This document shows, one piece after another, positions 1 through 8,139 of a DNA stretch of 64,000 bases. This DNA comes from Luteibacter pinisoli (lineage in GTDB: Bacteria > Pseudomonadota > Gammaproteobacteria > Xanthomonadales > Rhodanobacteraceae). Location of the stretch: positions 1-64,000 of the forward strand of contig NZ_CP041046.1 of the NCBI RefSeq assembly GCF_006385595.1, written 5' to 3'. The notes below the pieces were generated by a model. That model had not been told where the DNA came from, ran no database searches, and saw nothing but the letters and a program-made list of their open reading frames with translations. Made by a program: the position numbers and the translations under genes. The first letter of the stretch is position 1. Every line of letters begins with the position of its first letter.

Positions 1-1377
1 ATGAGTGATCTGTGGAGGCGCTGTCTCGAGCGTCTTGATGGCGAATTGAGCCCTGAAGACGTCCATACCTGGCTCATGCCCTTGCAGGCGAGGGAGGACG
101 GCACCGGCCTGTACCTGTACGCGCCCAACCCGTACTCGCTCGAAGCAGTGCGCAGCCAGTTCCTGGGCAAGATCGAAACCATCATCACGCACCTGGCGGG
201 CCACCCCCTGCCCGTGCGCCTGGAAGTGGGTTCGCATGGTGGTCGCCCGGCACCGGCCCGACCGGCCTCGTCCGTGGCGGCAAGCATGCCCGCGCCTGCG
301 GCATCGTCCGCTGGCCAGGCCTCGCGTCCTGCCGACGCCGCACCGGAACCGCCGCACCAGCACAACCTGGATCCGCACTACACGTTCGAGACGTTCGTGG
401 AAGGCAAGTCCAACCAGCTCGGCAAGGCCGCCGCCATGCAGGTGGCGATGAATCCCGGCCGCGCCTACAACCCGCTTCTTCTCTATGGCGGCACGGGCCT
501 GGGTAAAACGCATCTTATGCATGCCGCCGGCAACCTGCTGCTGCAGAACAATCCTGATGCGAAGGTGCTTTACCTGCGCTCGGAGCAGTTCGTCAGCGGC
601 ATGGTGAAAGCGCTGCAGCAGAAGAACATGGACGACTTCAAGCGCCGCTTCCGTTCGGTGGATGCGCTGCTGATCGACGATATCCAGTTCTTCGCCGGCA
701 AGGACACCACGCAGGAAGAGTTCTTCCACACCTTCAATGCGTTGTTCGAAGCGAAGCAGCAGATCATCCTCACCTGTGACCGCTATCCCAAGGAGCTGGA
801 CAAGCTCGAGCCGCGATTGAAGTCGCGCCTGGGCTGGGGTCTGTCGGTGGCGATCGAGCCGCCGGACTTCGAGACGCGTGCAGCCATCCTTCTGTCGAAG
901 GCCGCTGACAAGGACATGGCGCTGTCGGAGGACGTGGCGATGCTGCTCGCCCGCCGCATCCGCTCGAACGTGCGCGACCTCGAGGGCGCGCTCAACACGC
1001 TGGCGGCGCGTGCGAACTTCTATCGCCGCTCCATCACCACCGACTTCGCGGAAGAGACCCTGCGCGACCTGCTCAATACCCATGCGCAGGCCGTCACGGT
1101 GCCGAACATCCAGAAGCAGGTGGCCGACTACTACCAGGTCCGCCTGTCCGACCTGCTCTCCAAGCGCCGTGTGCGCTCCCTGGCGCGCCCGCGACAGGTG
1201 GCCATGGCCCTGTCCAAGGAACTCACCGAGCACAGCCTGCCGGAGATTGGAGAGGCGTTTGGCGGCCGCGACCACACGACGGTGCTCCACGCCTGCCGGA
1301 CCATCCGCGGTTTTTGCGAGAAAGACGTGCGCATGCGCCAGGACTGGGAACAGCTGATTCGTATCTTGACTGGCTGA
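1..1377 (+). CDS. dnaA: Chromosomal replication initiator protein DnaA
   Basis: DnaA binds DnaA boxes at the origin, melts the adjacent AT-rich DNA and loads the replicative helicase. The 458-residue protein has the usual order: an N-terminal oligomerisation domain (about 1-80), a Pro/Ala-rich linker (about 81-125), an AAA+ ATPase with Walker A GGTGLGKT at 163-170 and Walker B LLIDD at 223-227, and a C-terminal duplex-binding domain with the signature GGRDHTTVLHA at 421-431. Length is normal for the family. The ATG is the first base of the window, so the molecule was probably rotated to start here and its promoter is outside. dnaN, recF and gyrB follow on the same strand in the standard order. 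Confidence 0.98.
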   Translation: MSDLWRRCLERLDGELSPEDVHTWLMPLQAREDGTGLYLYAPNPYSLEAVRSQFLGKIETIITHLAGHPLPVRLEVGSHGGRPAPARPASSVAASMPAPAASSAGQASRPADAAPEPPHQHNLDPHYTFETFVEGKSNQLGKAAAMQVAMNPGRAYNPLLLYGGTGLGKTHLMHAAGNLLLQNNPDAKVLYLRSEQFVSGMVKALQQKNMDDFKRRFRSVDALLIDDIQFFAGKDTTQEEFFHTFNALFEAKQQIILTCDRYPKELDKLEPRLKSRLGWGLSVAIEPPDFETRAAILLSKAADKDMALSEDVAMLLARRIRSNVRDLEGALNTLAARANFYRRSITTDFAEETLRDLLNTHAQAVTVPNIQKQVADYYQVRLSDLLSKRRVRSLARPRQVAMALSKELTEHSLPEIGEAFGGRDHTTVLHACRTIRGFCEKDVRMRQDWEQLIRILTG

Positions 1378-1382
1378 GAACC

Positions 1383-1391
1383 TGTGGATAA
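1383..1391 (-). promoter_or_regulatory. DnaA box
   Basis: TGTGGATAA on the plus strand is the exact complement of the consensus TTATCCACA. It starts 6 bp after the dnaA stop codon and faces the box at 1429-1437. Confidence 0.75.
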
Positions 1392-1428
1392 TAGGTGGGC
1401 AACCTGAGGACGGTTTCAGGCCTTAGAG

Positions 1429-1437
1429 TTATCCACA
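1429..1437 (+). promoter_or_regulatory. DnaA box
   Basis: Exact consensus TTATCCACA, inverted relative to the box at 1383-1391. It could serve origin firing, dnaA/dnaN control, or both. Confidence 0.75.
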
Positions 1438-1590
1438 GATGACCCACACGAAACCGTCGTTGATTGGTAAGTGATATCAAAACGTAAAGTACTGATTACT
1501 AATGCGAAATCAGACTTCTCAAGATATCCACCGGCCTAACAACAACCACTAATAAATCTTTAAAAACTTAAAAGCAGGAGTAGGGGACGC

Positions 1591-2691
1591 ATGCAATTCA
1601 GCATCCAGAGGGAAGTACTGCTCAAACCCCTGCAGCAAGTCGTGGGCGTCGTCGAGCGTCGCCAGACCCTGCCGGTCCTCGCCAACCTCCTGGTTCGCGC
1701 CTCCGGTAGCGAGGTCTCCTTCACCGGTACCGACCTTGAAGTCGAGATGGTGGCCACCACGGCCGCTGATGGCGTGCAGGAAGGCGAGATCACAATTCCA
1801 GCCCGCAAGCTGTTCGACATCGTTCGCGCCCTGCCGGACGGTGCGAAGATCGACATCAAGCTCAACAGCGACCGCATCGCGCTCAACGCCGGCCGCAGCC
1901 GCTTCACGCTGGCTACGCTGCCGGCATCGGAATTCCCGACCGTCGACGAAATCGAGCTGGTCGAGCGGGTGACGCTGCCCGAGGAAGTCCTGCGCGACCT
2001 GATGGAGCGCACCGCGTTCGCCATGGCGAACCAGGACGTCCGTTACTACTTAAACGGCATGCTGCTCGATCTGCAGGAGCACACGCTGCGCTGCGTGGCC
2101 ACCGATGGCCATCGCCTGGCGCTCAAGGAAACGAAGCTGGAAAGCTCCGTGTCGGCTCGCCGCCAGATCATCATTCCCCGCAAGGGCGTGAATGAGCTGA
2201 TCGGCCTGTTCGAAGCGGGCGAGGGTACGGTAGAGCTCGAGTTTGGTTGCAACCACCTGCGCGTTCGCCGGGGCGGTGTCACGTTCACCTCGAAGCTGAT
2301 CGACGGCCGCTTCCCGGACTACGAGGCAGTCATCCCGCTCGGCGCCGACAAGAGCGCCACGATCGAGCGCGACGTGCTGCGTAGCGCCCTGCAGCGCGCT
2401 GCGATCCTCTCGAACGAGAAGTACCGCGGCGTGAAGCTGGAACTCCAGCCGGGCCACATCAAGATCGTGGCGCACAACCCCGAGCAGGAAGAAGCCCAGG
2501 AAGAAGTCGAAGCCGATACGGCCGTCAGCGACCTGGCCGTGGGTTTCAACGTGGGTTACCTGCTGGATGCCCTGGGCGCGCTTCGCGGCGAGAAGGTTCG
2601 CCTGAACCTGCGTGACGCCCAGTCCAGCTGCCTGCTGCAGGAAGAGGGCAACGATGAAGCTCGCCACGTGGTGATGCCGCTTCGCCTCTGA
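1591..2691 (+). CDS. dnaN: DNA polymerase III beta subunit (sliding clamp)
   Basis: DnaN is the ring-shaped clamp that tethers DNA polymerase III and many repair proteins to DNA. The 366-residue product matches the normal length for three repeated clamp domains. It begins MQFSIQREVLLKPLQQVVGV and ends in the conserved VVMPLRL tail, which lies at the protein-binding cleft. A Shine-Dalgarno-like CAGGAG lies 10 bp before the ATG, with a second purine run nearer. It is the second gene of the origin cluster and is followed by a strong hairpin before recF. Confidence 0.97.
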   Translation: MQFSIQREVLLKPLQQVVGVVERRQTLPVLANLLVRASGSEVSFTGTDLEVEMVATTAADGVQEGEITIPARKLFDIVRALPDGAKIDIKLNSDRIALNAGRSRFTLATLPASEFPTVDEIELVERVTLPEEVLRDLMERTAFAMANQDVRYYLNGMLLDLQEHTLRCVATDGHRLALKETKLESSVSARRQIIIPRKGVNELIGLFEAGEGTVELEFGCNHLRVRRGGVTFTSKLIDGRFPDYEAVIPLGADKSATIERDVLRSALQRAAILSNEKYRGVKLELQPGHIKIVAHNPEQEEAQEEVEADTAVSDLAVGFNVGYLLDALGALRGEKVRLNLRDAQSSCLLQEEGNDEARHVVMPLRL

Positions 2692-2717
2692 CAGCACGAC
2701 AAGGTAAAGTTCGGCCA

Positions 2718-2759
2718 CGACGCCGGGGATGTCTTCGACACCCCGGCGTCGCTCGTTTT
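2718..2759 (+). terminator. Rho-independent terminator between dnaN and recF
   Basis: An 11-bp perfect stem (2718-2728 with 2741-2751) is extended by a further TGTC/GACA pairing around a TTC loop, with one bulged A at 2729. A short T run (2756-2759) follows. It starts 26 bp after the dnaN stop, so it may end or attenuate transcription ahead of recF. Confidence 0.65.
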
Positions 2760-2779
2760 GGCATGGGTAAAGGCGCGGA

Positions 2780-3859
2780 ATGAAGTTCGAGTCACTGCGA
2801 ATCGCCGGTCTGCGCTGCCTTGAGGGCGTTTCGATCACGCCTGCCCCTGGCATCAGCGTTTTCACCGGCGCGAACGGGGCAGGAAAGACGAGCATCCTCG
2901 AGGCCGCCTATCTGCTCTCACACGGTCGATCGTTTCGAGCGGGTTCGCGGGATGTCCTGCTGAAGCGCGGCGCAGCCACGCTTTCGGTCTTCGCCGAGGT
3001 ACGTTCAGCGGAAGGGCGTACGAGGCGGCTCGGCCTGGGCAGGGAGAGCGGGCGCTGGCAGGCGAGGGTGGATGGCGATGCCGTCTCCCTGGGCGGGCTG
3101 GTGCAGGAATGCGCCGTCGTCTGCTTCGAGCCGGGCTCACACGATCTGATTGCTGGCCCCTCCGACGAGCGCCGTCGGTTCCTCGATTGGGGTTTGTTCC
3201 ACGTGGAACATGCGTTCGTGAATCAGTGGCGGCGATATCAGCGGGCTCTCAAGCAACGCAACGCCTTGCTTCGTGCCGGGCCGCCGCTGGATCCAAGTCT
3301 CATGGAACCCTGGGAATCCGAACTGGCAAGCACGGGTGAGGCCCTGTCGGCCTTCCGCGTGGGCTACGTCGAGCGCCTGCTGCCGCATATCCAGGGATTC
3401 ATGGGGAACGTCCTGCCCGAGCTGGGTGAGTTCACCCTGCGCTACAAGCAGGGCTGGGATGAGGCGAGTTCGCTCGCAGACACCCTGCTGGAGCGCCGCG
3501 GCCGCGACCTGGGCCGGGGCCACACCACGGCGGGGCCCCATCGGGCGGACTTCACCATCGCCTTCGAGCACGCCCCCCTCCGTGAGCACCTGTCCCGCGG
3601 CCAGGAAAAGCTATGCGCCCTGGCCTGCCTGCTTGGCCAGGCGTCGCTCCACGCCGAGATGTGTGGCGAATGGCCCGTGGTGTGCCTGGATGACCTTGCT
3701 TCGGAGCTCGATCGTACCCATCAAGAGTGGGTAGTCGCCCAGCTCATGGGCCGCGACGTACAGGTGCTGGTGACCGGCACCGAGGTTCCGCACGCCCTTT
3801 CAGGCCAATCCGTCGATGTGTTCCACGTGGAACAGGGTGTCGTCACGGCTTTGCTATAA
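2780..3859 (+). CDS. recF: DNA replication and repair protein RecF
   Basis: RecF is an SMC-like ATPase that, with RecO and RecR, loads RecA at single-strand gaps and stalled forks. The 359-residue protein has Walker A GANGAGKT at 30-37, the ABC-type signature LSRGQ in the C-terminal third and the Walker B segment VVCLDDLASELD, in the usual order and at normal length. The ATG follows a TAAAGG ribosome site. Two perfect 16-bp ParB palindromes lie within the coding sequence, so the peptide FHVE appears twice (140-143 and 348-351). The stop codon overlaps the -10 element of the gyrB promoter. Confidence 0.96.
   Translation: MKFESLRIAGLRCLEGVSITPAPGISVFTGANGAGKTSILEAAYLLSHGRSFRAGSRDVLLKRGAATLSVFAEVRSAEGRTRRLGLGRESGRWQARVDGDAVSLGGLVQECAVVCFEPGSHDLIAGPSDERRRFLDWGLFHVEHAFVNQWRRYQRALKQRNALLRAGPPLDPSLMEPWESELASTGEALSAFRVGYVERLLPHIQGFMGNVLPELGEFTLRYKQGWDEASSLADTLLERRGRDLGRGHTTAGPHRADFTIAFEHAPLREHLSRGQEKLCALACLLGQASLHAEMCGEWPVVCLDDLASELDRTHQEWVVAQLMGRDVQVLVTGTEVPHALSGQSVDVFHVEQGVVTALL
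3195..3210. promoter_or_regulatory. parS site 1 (ParB-binding palindrome)
   Basis: TGTTCCACGTGGAACA is a perfect 16-bp palindrome and a known form of the parS consensus recognised by chromosomal ParB/Spo0J. It lies inside recF, 3.2 kb from the dnaA start, in the origin-proximal position where parS clusters occur. Confidence 0.88.
3819..3834. promoter_or_regulatory. parS site 2, next to the gyrB promoter
   Basis: A second identical 16-bp palindrome TGTTCCACGTGGAACA lies 624 bp from the first, at the 3' end of recF. It ends 20 bp before the gyrB -10 hexamer, so it covers the place where a -35 element would sit. ParB loaded here could therefore affect gyrB transcription as well as origin segregation. 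Confidence 0.88.
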
Positions 3860-3860
3860 T
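3852..3860 (+). promoter_or_regulatory. Extended -10 promoter of gyrB
   Basis: TGCTATAAT is a perfect TATAAT hexamer (3855-3860) preceded by the TGn extended -10 motif. No good -35 is seen at 16-18 bp, which extended -10 promoters tolerate. The predicted transcript start near 3867 gives a leader of about 57 nt before the gyrB ATG. Confidence 0.65.
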
Positions 3861-3923
3861 CGACCGACTGGCCCGGCGCTGCGTCTCGCGCACCGGGGCT
3901 ACCGCGTCATCACCAGGCCTCGC

Positions 3924-6365
3924 ATGAACGAACCTCTCGATCCGACGAACACGAACGCTTACGACTCCGGCAGCATCAAGGTCCTAAAGGGCCTGGAAGC
4001 TGTGCGCAAGCGCCCCGGCATGTACATCGGCGATACCGACGACGGTACCGGCCTGCACCACATGGTGTTCGAGGTGGTCGATAACGCCATCGACGAAGCC
4101 CTGGCGGGATACTGCGACTACGTCACGGTCACCATCCACCAGGACGAGACGGTCAGCGTGTCCGACAACGGCCGCGGCATCCCGGTCGATACCCACCCGG
4201 AAGAGGGCAGGTCCACGGCGGAAGTCGTGATGACGGTGCTCCACGCGGGCGGCAAGTTCGACGCCAACTCGTACAAAGTCTCCGGCGGCCTCCACGGCGT
4301 CGGCGTCTCCGTGGTCAACGCCCTCAGCGAGAAGCTCTGGCTGACCATCTGGCGCGACGGCAAGGAATGGAACCAGCAGTACGCCCACGGCGAGCCCGTG
4401 GCGCCGATTGCGCCCACCCGCGATACCTCGCGCCGCGGCACCATGGTTCGCTTCCTGCCCAGCAAGCTCACCTTCACCAACAACACCGAGTTCCACTACG
4501 ACATCCTCGCCAAGCGTCTGCGCGAGCTGGCGTTCCTGAACTCGGGCGTCACCATCGAGCTGGTGGACGAGCGCCACGACCGCAAGGACATCTTTGCGTA
4601 CGAGGGCGGCATCAAGTCCTTCGTCCAGCATCTGGCGCAGCTGAAGACGGCCCTGCATCCCACGGTCATCAGCTTCAGCTCGTTCTCCGAGGGCATCACC
4701 GTCGAGCTGGCCATGCAGTGGACGGACGCCTACCAGGAAACGATGTTCTGCTTCACCAACAACATCCCGCAGCGTGACGGCGGTACCCACCTCACGGGCT
4801 TCCGTGCGGCGCTCACCCGTACCCTGCAGAACTACATCGAAAAAGAAGGCATCGCCAAGAACGCCAAGGTCGCGCTGTCCGGCGACGACATGCGCGAAGG
4901 CGTGATTGCCGTCCTCTCGGTGAAGGTGCCGGATCCGAAGTTCTCCTCGCAGACCAAGGACAAGCTCGTCTCCAGCGAGGTGAAGACCGCGGTGGAGCAG
5001 GTCGTCAACGACAAGCTCGCCGAGTTCCTGCTCGAGAATCCCGCCGAAGCCAAGGCCATCGCTTCGAAGGCCGTCGACGCGGCTCGCGCCCGCGAGGCTG
5101 CCCGCAAGGCCCGCGAGATGACCCGCCGCAAGGGCGCGCTGGATATCGCCGGCCTGCCGGGCAAGCTGGCCGACTGCCAGGAGAAGGATCCCGCGCTGTC
5201 CGAACTGTTCCTGGTCGAGGGTGACTCCGCAGGCGGTTCCGCCAAGCAGGGCCGCAATCGCCGTACCCAGGCCGTGCTGCCGCTGAAGGGCAAGATCCTC
5301 AACGTCGAAAAAGCTCGCTTCGACAAGATGATCTCCTCGGCCGAAGTCGGCACGCTGATCACCGCGCTGGGCACGGGTATCGGCAAGGACGAGTACAACC
5401 CGGACAAGCTGCGCTACCACCGCATCATCATCATGACCGATGCGGACGTGGACGGATCCCACATCCGCACGCTGCTGCTCACGTTCTTCTACCGGCAGAT
5501 GCCGGAGCTGATCGAGCGCGGCCACGTCTACATCGGCCTGCCGCCGCTGTACAAGGTGAAGCAGGGCAAGCAGGAGCTCTACATCAAGGACGACAACGTC
5601 CTCAACGAGTTCCTGATTTCGAGCGCCGTCGACAACGCGTCGCTGGAGCCGGAAGAGGGCGCGCCGGGCATCGGCGGCGAAACGCTCGAGAAGCTGCTGC
5701 GCGATTACCAGGCCGCCCTCGACCAGATCGCGCGCCTGTCGCATCGCTTCGATACCGCGGCACTCACCGCGATGATCGAGCACGCGCCGCTGCAGGAAGC
5801 CGCCTGGAACGACGCCGCCACCATGCAGACCTGGCTGGACGGCATCGCCAAGCGTCTCAGCGCGAGCGGCCTGGGCAAGCCCACGTACGCCCTGCGTTTC
5901 CGCCCGGCACTCAACGAGCAGGGTGCGGCGGTGGAAGTCGAGCGCATGCAGCACGGCCTCAGCCATACCTGGATCATGACCCAGGCGTTCTTCAATGGCG
6001 GCGACTTCCGCGCCATCGGCTCCATTGCGAGCCAGCTCGCCGAGCTCAGCCTCAAGCCGGGCGCCGTCGTTCGCCGTGGCAACGGCTCGCGCGGCGTGCT
6101 CAGCTTCGCGGACGTGCGCGGCTGGCTGCTCGACGAAGCGAAGAAGGGCCGTACCATCCAGCGCTTCAAGGGCCTGGGTGAAATGAATCCGGAGCAGCTG
6201 TGGGAGACCACGGTGAATCCGGAAACCCGGCGCATGCTGCAGGTGGGCATCGAAGACGCGGTGGCCGCGGACCAGATGTTCTCGATGCTGATGGGCGAGG
6301 CCGTCGAGCCGCGTCGCGACTTCATCGAATCGAACGCGCTGAAGGTTGCCAACCTCGATATCTGA
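3924..6365 (+). CDS. gyrB: DNA gyrase subunit B
   Basis: GyrB is the ATPase subunit of DNA gyrase (A2B2), which introduces negative supercoils. The 813-residue protein has the GHKL ATPase fold (DNAIDEALAG with Asn54, then DNGRGIPV and GGLHGVGVSVVNAL) and a TOPRIM domain with EGDSAGGSAKQGRNR (from Glu432) and the Mg-binding acidic cluster at Asp506, Asp508 and Asp510. The C-terminal tail contains the conserved RFKGLGEMN. The frame stays open upstream into recF to 3816, but homology begins just after the ATG at 3924, and a promoter lies between the two. It is monocistronic, with its own promoter and terminator. Confidence 0.97.
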   Translation: MNEPLDPTNTNAYDSGSIKVLKGLEAVRKRPGMYIGDTDDGTGLHHMVFEVVDNAIDEALAGYCDYVTVTIHQDETVSVSDNGRGIPVDTHPEEGRSTAEVVMTVLHAGGKFDANSYKVSGGLHGVGVSVVNALSEKLWLTIWRDGKEWNQQYAHGEPVAPIAPTRDTSRRGTMVRFLPSKLTFTNNTEFHYDILAKRLRELAFLNSGVTIELVDERHDRKDIFAYEGGIKSFVQHLAQLKTALHPTVISFSSFSEGITVELAMQWTDAYQETMFCFTNNIPQRDGGTHLTGFRAALTRTLQNYIEKEGIAKNAKVALSGDDMREGVIAVLSVKVPDPKFSSQTKDKLVSSEVKTAVEQVVNDKLAEFLLENPAEAKAIASKAVDAARAREAARKAREMTRRKGALDIAGLPGKLADCQEKDPALSELFLVEGDSAGGSAKQGRNRRTQAVLPLKGKILNVEKARFDKMISSAEVGTLITALGTGIGKDEYNPDKLRYHRIIIMTDADVDGSHIRTLLLTFFYRQMPELIERGHVYIGLPPLYKVKQGKQELYIKDDNVLNEFLISSAVDNASLEPEEGAPGIGGETLEKLLRDYQAALDQIARLSHRFDTAALTAMIEHAPLQEAAWNDAATMQTWLDGIAKRLSASGLGKPTYALRFRPALNEQGAAVEVERMQHGLSHTWIMTQAFFNGGDFRAIGSIASQLAELSLKPGAVVRRGNGSRGVLSFADVRGWLLDEAKKGRTIQRFKGLGEMNPEQLWETTVNPETRRMLQVGIEDAVAADQMFSMLMGEAVEPRRDFIESNALKVANLDI

Positions 6366-6393
6366 CGATTTCCCTCGTCTGCAGAAACTACGG

Positions 6394-6427
6394 AACGCCC
6401 GGCCATCGCAAGATCGCCGGGCGTTTT
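6394..6427 (+). terminator. gyrB terminator
   Basis: A perfect 10-bp stem AACGCCCGGC / GCCGGGCGTT (6394-6403 with 6416-6425) with a 12-nt loop runs into four T residues, 28 bp after the gyrB stop. Confidence 0.85.
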
Positions 6428-6648
6428 CGTAAGCTCCACGTGCGGACGCGTAGGGTGGATCGAAACGCCGATTTCAAGGGCCAAAAATCACCCTAAATCG
6501 GTCAGTACAAACATTCTTCTAACAAGTCATTGTTTTGATTATTTTTTTTTGTGGCGCTGCGACTTGTTCTTAGGAATAAAAACAGGGTAACCTCTGTAGT
6601 CCCCCGGAGCACTCCGCGTGCGACGACTCCTTAAACCGAGGTCAGTCA
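6428..6648. promoter_or_regulatory. AT-rich promoter region of the TPR gene
   Basis: After the gyrB terminator the sequence turns markedly AT-rich (about 6505-6590, with a run of nine or more T at 6542-6550). This is the only plausible promoter region for the following gene. I could not settle on one -35/-10 pair. A Shine-Dalgarno-like GAGG lies at 6638-6641. Confidence 0.4.
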
Positions 6649-7947
6649 ATGAAACAGGGTTTCTTCAACAAGATGGCGCTCGCAACCGCGATCGCACTTT
6701 CTCTCACCAGCGCCGCTGTCGTTGCGAAAGACAAGCAGGCTGACACCAAGAAGGAAGTGTTGTATCCGAACGCCACTCGCGCGGAACCCAAGCTCGACCT
6801 GAAATCGGAAAAGGACCAGAAGGCCATCAACGAAGGCCTCGATGCCGCCAACAATGGCGACAACGACAAGGCGGTCCAGCTGCTGACGCCGCTGGCCGAT
6901 GGTTCGGGCACGAGCAGCAAGTACGCCCAGGCGCTCGCACTGCAGGGCCTTGCCAACATCAAGTACAACAGTGGCGACGTTAAGGGCGCCATTGCCCAGC
7001 TCAAGCAGGCGCTCGATATCGGCGTCATGCCGAACGACACCTACTTCCAGCTGAAGTACATGTACACGCAGTTCCTCGTTGCCGACGAGCAGTACGCTCC
7101 GGCGCTGCAGTCGCTGCAGGAATGGCGCAGCGAAGGCAAGAAGGAAACCGCCGACTCCTACGGCCTCGAAGGCAATATCGATTACCGCCTCGAGAAGTAC
7201 CCGGAAGCGATCGCCGCCATCAACAAGGCGAAGTCGATGCCGGACGCGAAGCCGCAGGGTTCGTGGGACCAGATCCTCGCCGCCAGCTATGCCGAAACCG
7301 GCCAGGGCGACAAGGCCGCTGAACTCGCTTCGGCTGAGCTCGCGAAGAACCCGAACGACCCGACCGCGATGCAGAACGCTGCTTCCTCGCTGATCCAGGC
7401 GAAGAAGTATCCGGAAGCCATCGCGCTGCTCGAGAAGGGCCGTGCCGCCGGCGCGTTCCACGACGAGAAGCTCTACGTGAACCTCGCCAAGGTCTACCTG
7501 ATCGACGGCCAGGAAAACGACAGCCGCCAGAAGGAGAACGCGGGCAAGGCTGCCGCGGTCCTTCAGGACGGCATCGCCAAGGGCGTGGTCAAGCCCACCG
7601 CGGAAACCTACTCGCTCATGGGCGACGCGGCGATCACGTCGGACAACATGGCCGCTGCGGCCGATGCGTACGGCAAGGCCGCGGCTATCGCCACCAATGG
7701 CGAGCCGGCGCTCAAGGCCGCTCGCGTGCAGCTCCAGGAAAACAAATACGCCGCCGCTGAAAAGCTGGCGACGGACGCCATCAGCAAGGGCGTGCAGCAT
7801 AAGGGCCAGGCCTATATGGTGCGCGCGGAAGCCAAGCGTGGTCAGAAGAACAAGCAGGGTGCTATCGCGGACATGAAGCTCGCGGCGCAGGACCCTGAAA
7901 CGTCTGCCAAGGCTAACGCCTGGTTGAAAAACGCAGGTAACCAGTAA
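6649..7947 (+). CDS. Exported tetratricopeptide-repeat protein
   Basis: The 432-residue protein begins with a typical signal peptide (positive start, hydrophobic core about 9-22, cleavage near AVVA-KD), so it acts in the periplasm or is membrane-attached there. The rest is alpha-helical with several TPR-like units, seen as repeated Ala/Lys/Glu-rich helices with YPEAIA-type motifs at about 184-190 and 247-253. TPR proteins are protein-protein scaffolds and no catalytic motif is visible. It lies upstream of tonB on the same strand but is separated by 192 bp containing a hairpin, so co-transcription is uncertain. A role in envelope transport is only suggested by position. Confidence 0.8.
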   Translation: MKQGFFNKMALATAIALSLTSAAVVAKDKQADTKKEVLYPNATRAEPKLDLKSEKDQKAINEGLDAANNGDNDKAVQLLTPLADGSGTSSKYAQALALQGLANIKYNSGDVKGAIAQLKQALDIGVMPNDTYFQLKYMYTQFLVADEQYAPALQSLQEWRSEGKKETADSYGLEGNIDYRLEKYPEAIAAINKAKSMPDAKPQGSWDQILAASYAETGQGDKAAELASAELAKNPNDPTAMQNAASSLIQAKKYPEAIALLEKGRAAGAFHDEKLYVNLAKVYLIDGQENDSRQKENAGKAAAVLQDGIAKGVVKPTAETYSLMGDAAITSDNMAAAADAYGKAAAIATNGEPALKAARVQLQENKYAAAEKLATDAISKGVQHKGQAYMVRAEAKRGQKNKQGAIADMKLAAQDPETSAKANAWLKNAGNQ

Positions 7948-7963
7948 GGCCTTGTAAAGTGCC

Positions 7964-8001
7964 GGAAGGGGGATTTATGGATCGTCATAAATCTTCCCTT
8001 C
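7964..8001 (+). other. Hairpin between the TPR gene and tonB
   Basis: The arms GAAGGGGGATTTATG and CATAAATCTTCCCTTC are near-perfect complements with a 6-nt loop. No T run follows, so it may be a weak or Rho-assisted terminator, or an mRNA-stabilising or processing structure between the TPR gene and the tonB cluster. Confidence 0.45.
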
Positions 8002-8139
8002 AGGCGCTATACAAACGCCATATGCTGGTGTAACTTGCATATTTTCCGCTTGCAAAAACCAGCGTTCAGGGCATGTGAGTTGCCCAACGCCGGAAAGCAG
8101 CGGGCTCACTTCCGCTTGATTAGCTCTTGATAGTGACTG

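Larger units (their letters stand above)
1378..1590. other. Origin-like dnaA-dnaN spacer (candidate oriC)
   Basis: This 213-bp non-coding spacer carries two perfect 9-mer DnaA boxes in opposite orientation about 45 bp apart, close to the dnaA stop. A strikingly AT-rich stretch follows (about 1470-1575, including runs of A and T at 1551-1574), as expected of an unwinding element. The dnaA-dnaN spacer is the origin in many bacteria. In gammaproteobacteria the region upstream of dnaA can also serve, and it is not visible here, so the assignment is provisional. The dnaN Shine-Dalgarno sequence (CAGGAG, 1575-1580) sits at the right end. Confidence 0.6.

Noticed and set aside
1440..1450. A third DnaA box (TGACCCACA)
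   Set aside because: Two mismatches to the consensus; too weak to list.
3816..3923. Upstream extension of gyrB starting inside recF
   Set aside because: The extra 36 residues lack GyrB homology, and the promoter and recF stop lie within this stretch.
3984..5966. Very long minus-strand open frame (660 codons) inside gyrB
   Set aside because: It is the GC-rich antisense shadow of gyrB; composition is Val/Gly/Arg/Asp-rich without any known domain, and gyrB itself is certain.
6646..7800. 384-codon minus-strand frame under the TPR gene
   Set aside because: It mirrors the TPR frame and has no recognisable domain; the plus-strand protein has a clear signal peptide and repeats.
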